Shown here: positions 60,282 to 64,000 of the stretch, piece by piece
Layout of the letters: every line of letters begins with the position of its first letter
How positions within the stretch are numbered: position 1 is the first letter of the stretch
Assembly: GCF_002258215.1 (NCBI RefSeq)
Contig: NZ_NEFY01000004.1
Coordinates: forward strand, 248,001 to 312,000
Direction: 5' to 3'
DNA length: 64,000 bases
From: Marinobacter vinifirmus
GTDB lineage: Bacteria > Pseudomonadota > Gammaproteobacteria > Pseudomonadales > Oleiphilaceae
Program-made: the position numbers and the translations under genes
The notes under the pieces: generated by a model
Told to the model about the DNA's origin: nothing
The model's input: the letters and a program-made list of their open reading frames with translations, nothing else
Databases searched by the model: none

Positions 60282-62402
60282 ATGCCCCAGGCAAGCGGAT
60301 TGCAGTTCACCGCCCGTGTAGGCGAATTCCCCTCTGATCACTTTTCGGTAGTTGGCTTTGCGCTAACCGAGCAGCTGTCTTCCTTGTTTCATGGCCGGTT
60401 AGAGCTGGCCAGTACTGACCCAGACGTGGCCGCTGCCGACATTCTGGAACAGCCGGTAGACCTGGTGGTTTGGCAGGATGGCCAGCCCCTGCGCCGCTTC
60501 ACCGGTGTGGTGAACGAGTTTGTTCGTGGCAACACCGGCCACCGCCGCACCCGCTACGAAGTGGTGATTCAGCCCCCGATGTGGCGCCTGGGCCTGATGC
60601 ACAACAGCCGTATCTTCCAGACCCAGGCCACGGACACCATTGTGCGAACCTTACTGGAAGAGCGGGGCATTGTGGATTCGGTGTTTGATCTGAAGCGCCC
60701 GCCGGCCGAACGGGAATACTGCGTCCAGCACCGGGAAACCGACCTGCAGTTCCTGGAAAGACTGGCCGCCGAAGAAGGCTGGCACTACCGCTACCAGCAC
60801 GGCAGCATGGATGGCGACGAGCAACCAGCGTTAATCATTGCCGACCACCACGGCGATGCCCCGAAACTGGAACCTGTGACCTGTAACACCAAAGCCGGCG
60901 GCAGCACCCAACAAGCCTGCGTTTTCAGCTTTGCCTATGAAGAGCGGGTGCGTGCTTCCTCCGTGGCGATGAAGGACTACACCTTCAAGAACCCGGCCTA
61001 TGCCCTGATTCACGAATACAGCGCAGCCGGTGTGAATCACAGAGAAGATTATCAACACTACGACTACCCCGGCCGCTACAAGGCCGACGCCAGTGGCGAA
61101 CCGTTCACCCAGGCCAGACTGGACGCCCTGAGAAACGATGCCTCCCTCGCCAAGGGCAAAAGCAACCGACCGGACTTCGCTCCCGGAGCCAAAGTGGAAT
61201 TGCAGGAACACGACAGCCAGACCCTGAACCGGGAATGGCTGCTCACCGCTGTCACCCACACCGGCAAACAGCCCCAGGCGATGGAAGAAGAGGGTGGCAG
61301 CGAACCCACCAGTTACCACAACGACTTCACCGCCATCCCGGCGGACAAAACCTGGCGCCCCCTGTGTAACCACAAGCCCATGATGGACGGCCCCCAGATG
61401 GCGATCGTCACCGGTCCCGAGGGTGAAGAGATCCACTGCGACCAGTACGGCCGGGTGAAAGTACGATTCCCCTGGGATCGCTACTCGAAAAATGACGAGC
61501 ACAGCAGCGCCTGGCTGCGCGTCACTCAAGGCTGGGCTGGCGGCCAATACGGCTTTATGGCTCTACCCAGAATCGGCCACGAAGTGATCGTTTCCTTCCT
61601 GGACGGCGACCCGGACCAGCCGATCATTACCGGAAGAACCTACCACGCCACCAATACACCGCCGTACGCGCTGCCGGAACACAAAACCCGGACCACATTA
61701 AAAACCAAAACCCATAAGGGCGAGGGCAGCAACGAACTGCGGTTTGAAGACGAAGCTGGTGAAGAACAGATCTATATCCACGCCCAGAAAGACCTGGACC
61801 TGCTTACGGAAAACAATCGCACCGAAGTCATCAAGAACGACAGCCACCTGACGGTGGAGAACCACCAGTTCAGCCATCTAAAAGCCGCTGAACACTGTAC
61901 GACCGACGGTGAAAGCCGGCTTTCCGTAGGCGCAGACTGCAGCCAGACCATCGCCGGCAGTTTCCACCAGAAAACCGGCCGCACCATGGCCTCGGAAGCC
62001 GGTACAGAAGTTCATCATAAAGCCGGTGCGAAAGTGGTGCTGGATGCCGGGGCGGAGCTGACGATTTCTGGTGGTGGGAGCTTTATCAAGCTGGACCCCA
62101 GTGGGGTTACCTTGAGTGGGCCGGGGATCAAGATTAATTCTGGGGGGAGTCCGGGGAATGGTTCAGGGCAAAGTTCTGCTAATCCGGAACTACCAAACCT
62201 TGTTGGCAAAGATGGGACGGCAACGCCACAGCCTTCCGAACTGGCAATGGTCGGCCAGCGCAAAACTGCCTCTCCTGACCAGGTGGAGTTTGATCAGTTA
62301 CCGGGCTCCGATCGAAAACTGATCATTGATGTGATTGGCGGGCATCTTGAGCGTGGCTCTGTGGAAGCGATTAAAGGGACTGATGGGGAGGAAACTGTAT
62401 GA
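60282..62402 (+). CDS. vgrG: Type VI secretion spike protein VgrG
   Basis: 706 residues. The gp27-like base covers about 10-380, with the family signatures YCVQHRETDLQFLERLAAEEGWHY in part and NPAYALIHEY; then the gp5 OB-fold (WLRVTQGWAGGQYGFMALPRIGHEVIVSFLDGDPDQPIITGRTY in parts) and a beta-helix tail ending near SGPGIKINSGG. The last 60 residues are an unusual extension. VgrG tips the T6SS tube and delivers effectors attached to its tail. No core T6SS gene is in the window, so this is an orphan vgrG island with its effector gene overlapping by four bases. Confidence 0.93.
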   Translation: MPQASGLQFTARVGEFPSDHFSVVGFALTEQLSSLFHGRLELASTDPDVAAADILEQPVDLVVWQDGQPLRRFTGVVNEFVRGNTGHRRTRYEVVIQPPMWRLGLMHNSRIFQTQATDTIVRTLLEERGIVDSVFDLKRPPAEREYCVQHRETDLQFLERLAAEEGWHYRYQHGSMDGDEQPALIIADHHGDAPKLEPVTCNTKAGGSTQQACVFSFAYEERVRASSVAMKDYTFKNPAYALIHEYSAAGVNHREDYQHYDYPGRYKADASGEPFTQARLDALRNDASLAKGKSNRPDFAPGAKVELQEHDSQTLNREWLLTAVTHTGKQPQAMEEEGGSEPTSYHNDFTAIPADKTWRPLCNHKPMMDGPQMAIVTGPEGEEIHCDQYGRVKVRFPWDRYSKNDEHSSAWLRVTQGWAGGQYGFMALPRIGHEVIVSFLDGDPDQPIITGRTYHATNTPPYALPEHKTRTTLKTKTHKGEGSNELRFEDEAGEEQIYIHAQKDLDLLTENNRTEVIKNDSHLTVENHQFSHLKAAEHCTTDGESRLSVGADCSQTIAGSFHQKTGRTMASEAGTEVHHKAGAKVVLDAGAELTISGGGSFIKLDPSGVTLSGPGIKINSGGSPGNGSGQSSANPELPNLVGKDGTATPQPSELAMVGQRKTASPDQVEFDQLPGSDRKLIIDVIGGHLERGSVEAIKGTDGEETV

Positions 62403-64000
62403 CAGGTGCCGTGGATTTTGCAGATGAGTCCCGGGATCGCTCGATTCTAAGAAGAGCAGATTACGACGATACCGATCCTAAGGATCTCGTACTGACTGTG
62501 CCCAAGCGCGATGGCGGCAAGATCTCGATTCCTCTCCTGAAGCACGCAAGATCTAACATTGAGCGTGAAGATTACCAGGATAATACCCTCGTAAGGATTA
62601 AGCCCCTGGCAGAGATCGCCAGCAACTTACCTGTTAGACGTGGCTCCAATGCCCCCGTTTATCAAGGGAAAGGCGTAGCACTGTTGCGGCCTGGTTTTCT
62701 TTATATTTTCCGCGAAGACAAGCTCTGGCGAGAATTAGAGATCAGTCAGAACTCCCAATTCAGCGATATCGATCTTCAGGCAGTGCGGGCGGAGGTTGGT
62801 GACCCAGAATCTGGCTTGAGAATGGTGCGCCCATCAGCCGGACAGTGGTTGGACGATGTGCTTGTTCCAGTGTTTCTCCAGGGGCAAGCGGTGATGCACG
62901 ATTTCCGCATGGCCTACAGTGAAATCCAGTGGGATTGGGCCTACATCCAAAAACTTGAAGAGAGTGCAGCGACTCGTAATGCAAGGACGACGGGTGTGGG
63001 TCACGCCTGGGCTGTCACATCGGTTGATTCGTTGAGTTTTGAAACCGGATTTCCTGCATCACGTGTTGAAGATGTTCCGAAACTGAGGCACAGGGATCTG
63101 GGCATTGAACTGATGATAGAGAATCCCTGCGACTTCGTGCTCAGTTTTGAAGGGCCGGGTGAAGACGAACTATGCAGCAAGCTCTCGAAGTTATTAGAGA
63201 GCAACGAGAAGCAGGCGAGGGAGTCGGCGAACATTCTTGACCTTACCTGCCCACCTGGAGCGGATCTTTTGCAGCATCTTCGCTCGCAGAAGGGGGGCGT
63301 TTGCGTGGCTATCCCGGATCCTTTTTTCCTGTTCCGCCACGCCCTGGCCCAGTTGCACTTGGCCATGCATTATCTGGATGCCATCGATATTGCTATAAAG
63401 GACAAACCCCTGGTCCATTCCGCCATGTTAATCCGCCAGGCAGTGTTCGACCCGGCGCCGAGTGGCCAGAGCGGAGACCTTGCGAACTACCGGAACGCTA
63501 TCAACCGGGAACAGCTGGATGACATTCTGGAAACGGCCGAAAGGAATCACGCTGTTCGGAACATAGAAGACCAGACGCGCCGCCTGAAGAAATTGATGAA
63601 GAGCTCGTCATTCAACTCGGTGTTCGACGATTATCTGCAAAGCCCGGATGTAGCCGCTTGTGAAGCCTTTTTGCTGTGCGCGGACAACTTGAATGTACTG
63701 CAGCAAATCCCAGGGGTACTCAAAGCACAGGGGGTGGATGATGATCAGGGGATCCCTGGCGCTCTGGCAAAGTGGCTATCGGATGAATCAATGTTGGCAA
63801 AGTGGTCGCCGGGAATCGCCGCCGAAACAGGGGAGGAAGGCACGCAGCCATCTCCCTACGAACAACTTCGGTTGCTCGCCAGCGACCAGACGGAGATTAA
63901 CGATCAGCACCTGGGCCGCCTCAACCTCCAGGCTCTGGCGTATGCTGAGAAACAGTTCCAGTACGACGAGGAGTCCACTGGCGAGAAAGTCGCCGGGGAG
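62399..64000 (+). CDS. Putative T6SS effector, VasX-like N-terminus, 3' end missing
   Basis: 534 codons to the window edge, no stop. ATG overlaps the vgrG stop (ATGA) with GGGAGG before it, so translation is coupled and the product is likely carried by that VgrG. Residues about 70-100 (KGVALLRPGFLYIFREDKLW) resemble the conserved R-G-F/Y-L-Y element of VasX-type and BTH_I2691-type effector N-termini. Membrane-active effectors of that type have C-terminal pores; the end here is not visible. No immunity gene can be seen. Family call rests on this motif and on context. Confidence 0.65.
   Translation, partial: MTGAVDFADESRDRSILRRADYDDTDPKDLVLTVPKRDGGKISIPLLKHARSNIEREDYQDNTLVRIKPLAEIASNLPVRRGSNAPVYQGKGVALLRPGFLYIFREDKLWRELEISQNSQFSDIDLQAVRAEVGDPESGLRMVRPSAGQWLDDVLVPVFLQGQAVMHDFRMAYSEIQWDWAYIQKLEESAATRNARTTGVGHAWAVTSVDSLSFETGFPASRVEDVPKLRHRDLGIELMIENPCDFVLSFEGPGEDELCSKLSKLLESNEKQARESANILDLTCPPGADLLQHLRSQKGGVCVAIPDPFFLFRHALAQLHLAMHYLDAIDIAIKDKPLVHSAMLIRQAVFDPAPSGQSGDLANYRNAINREQLDDILETAERNHAVRNIEDQTRRLKKLMKSSSFNSVFDDYLQSPDVAACEAFLLCADNLNVLQQIPGVLKAQGVDDDQGIPGALAKWLSDESMLAKWSPGIAAETGEEGTQPSPYEQLRLLASDQTEINDQHLGRLNLQALAYAEKQFQYDEESTGEKVAGE

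Overview
The window looks like a chromosomal segment of a marine, moderately GC-rich gammaproteobacterium, most likely Marinobacter or a close relative. That placement is inferred from the mix of families (PEP-CTERM protein, OsmC-YcaO fusion, PA2778/PA2779 pair, FilA-like protein, Tad pilus, orphan VgrG); no rRNA, tRNA, CRISPR array, transposase gene or phage gene was seen.

Layout. 1-14,850: housekeeping and metabolic genes on both strands: a THxN-type PEP-CTERM protein behind a near-perfect sigma-54 promoter, a lipid kinase, an OsmC-YcaO fusion, MtfA, RNase Z, a dienoyl-CoA isomerase-like crotonase, a CPBP protease, a LysE exporter and an HSL-type esterase, then two exported proteins (FilA/DUF6160-like and choice-of-anchor D), an AraC regulator and a methyltransferase. 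14,860-25,500: PA2778/PA2779, a phospholipase D-like protein, a glutamine amidotransferase, a YebC/YeeN protein, an ODP-like metallo-beta-lactamase-fold protein, an SRPBCC protein, a long-chain acyl-CoA ligase, and a two-gene isoquinoline-1-oxidoreductase-type molybdenum hydroxylase.

25,766-38,218: four consecutive lipoprotein genes (a dipeptidase-like amidohydrolase, a beta-helix/diheme cytochrome fusion, an alpha/beta hydrolase, an unrecognised lipoprotein), then a thrombospondin-type-3 lipoprotein and an OmpA-family protein. 38,219-40,331: two divergent genes I do not recognise. 40,590-50,492: a Tad/Flp pilus locus (flp, tadE, cpaB, rcpA, cpaE/tadZ with a frameshift, tadA, tadB, tadC, tadD, a small exported protein, tadG), followed by a peptidoglycan-binding lipoprotein and a partner-switching module (SpoIIE phosphatase, RsbW-like kinase, STAS antagonist) that probably controls pili or surface behaviour, and an EAL protein. 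56,661-60,101: a CocE-type lipoprotein hydrolase and a subtilase. 60,282-64,000: vgrG translationally coupled to a putative VasX-like effector cut by the window end.

The most distinctive feature is a 53-base palindromic element present in five full copies, each beginning 8-10 bases after the stop codon of a gene for an exported protein, with a short core copy in the leader of another such gene. A second theme is that the exposed Tad parts (Flp, TadE and above all TadG) have clearly lower GC than the machinery genes between them. No prepilin peptidase gene was found in the Tad locus.
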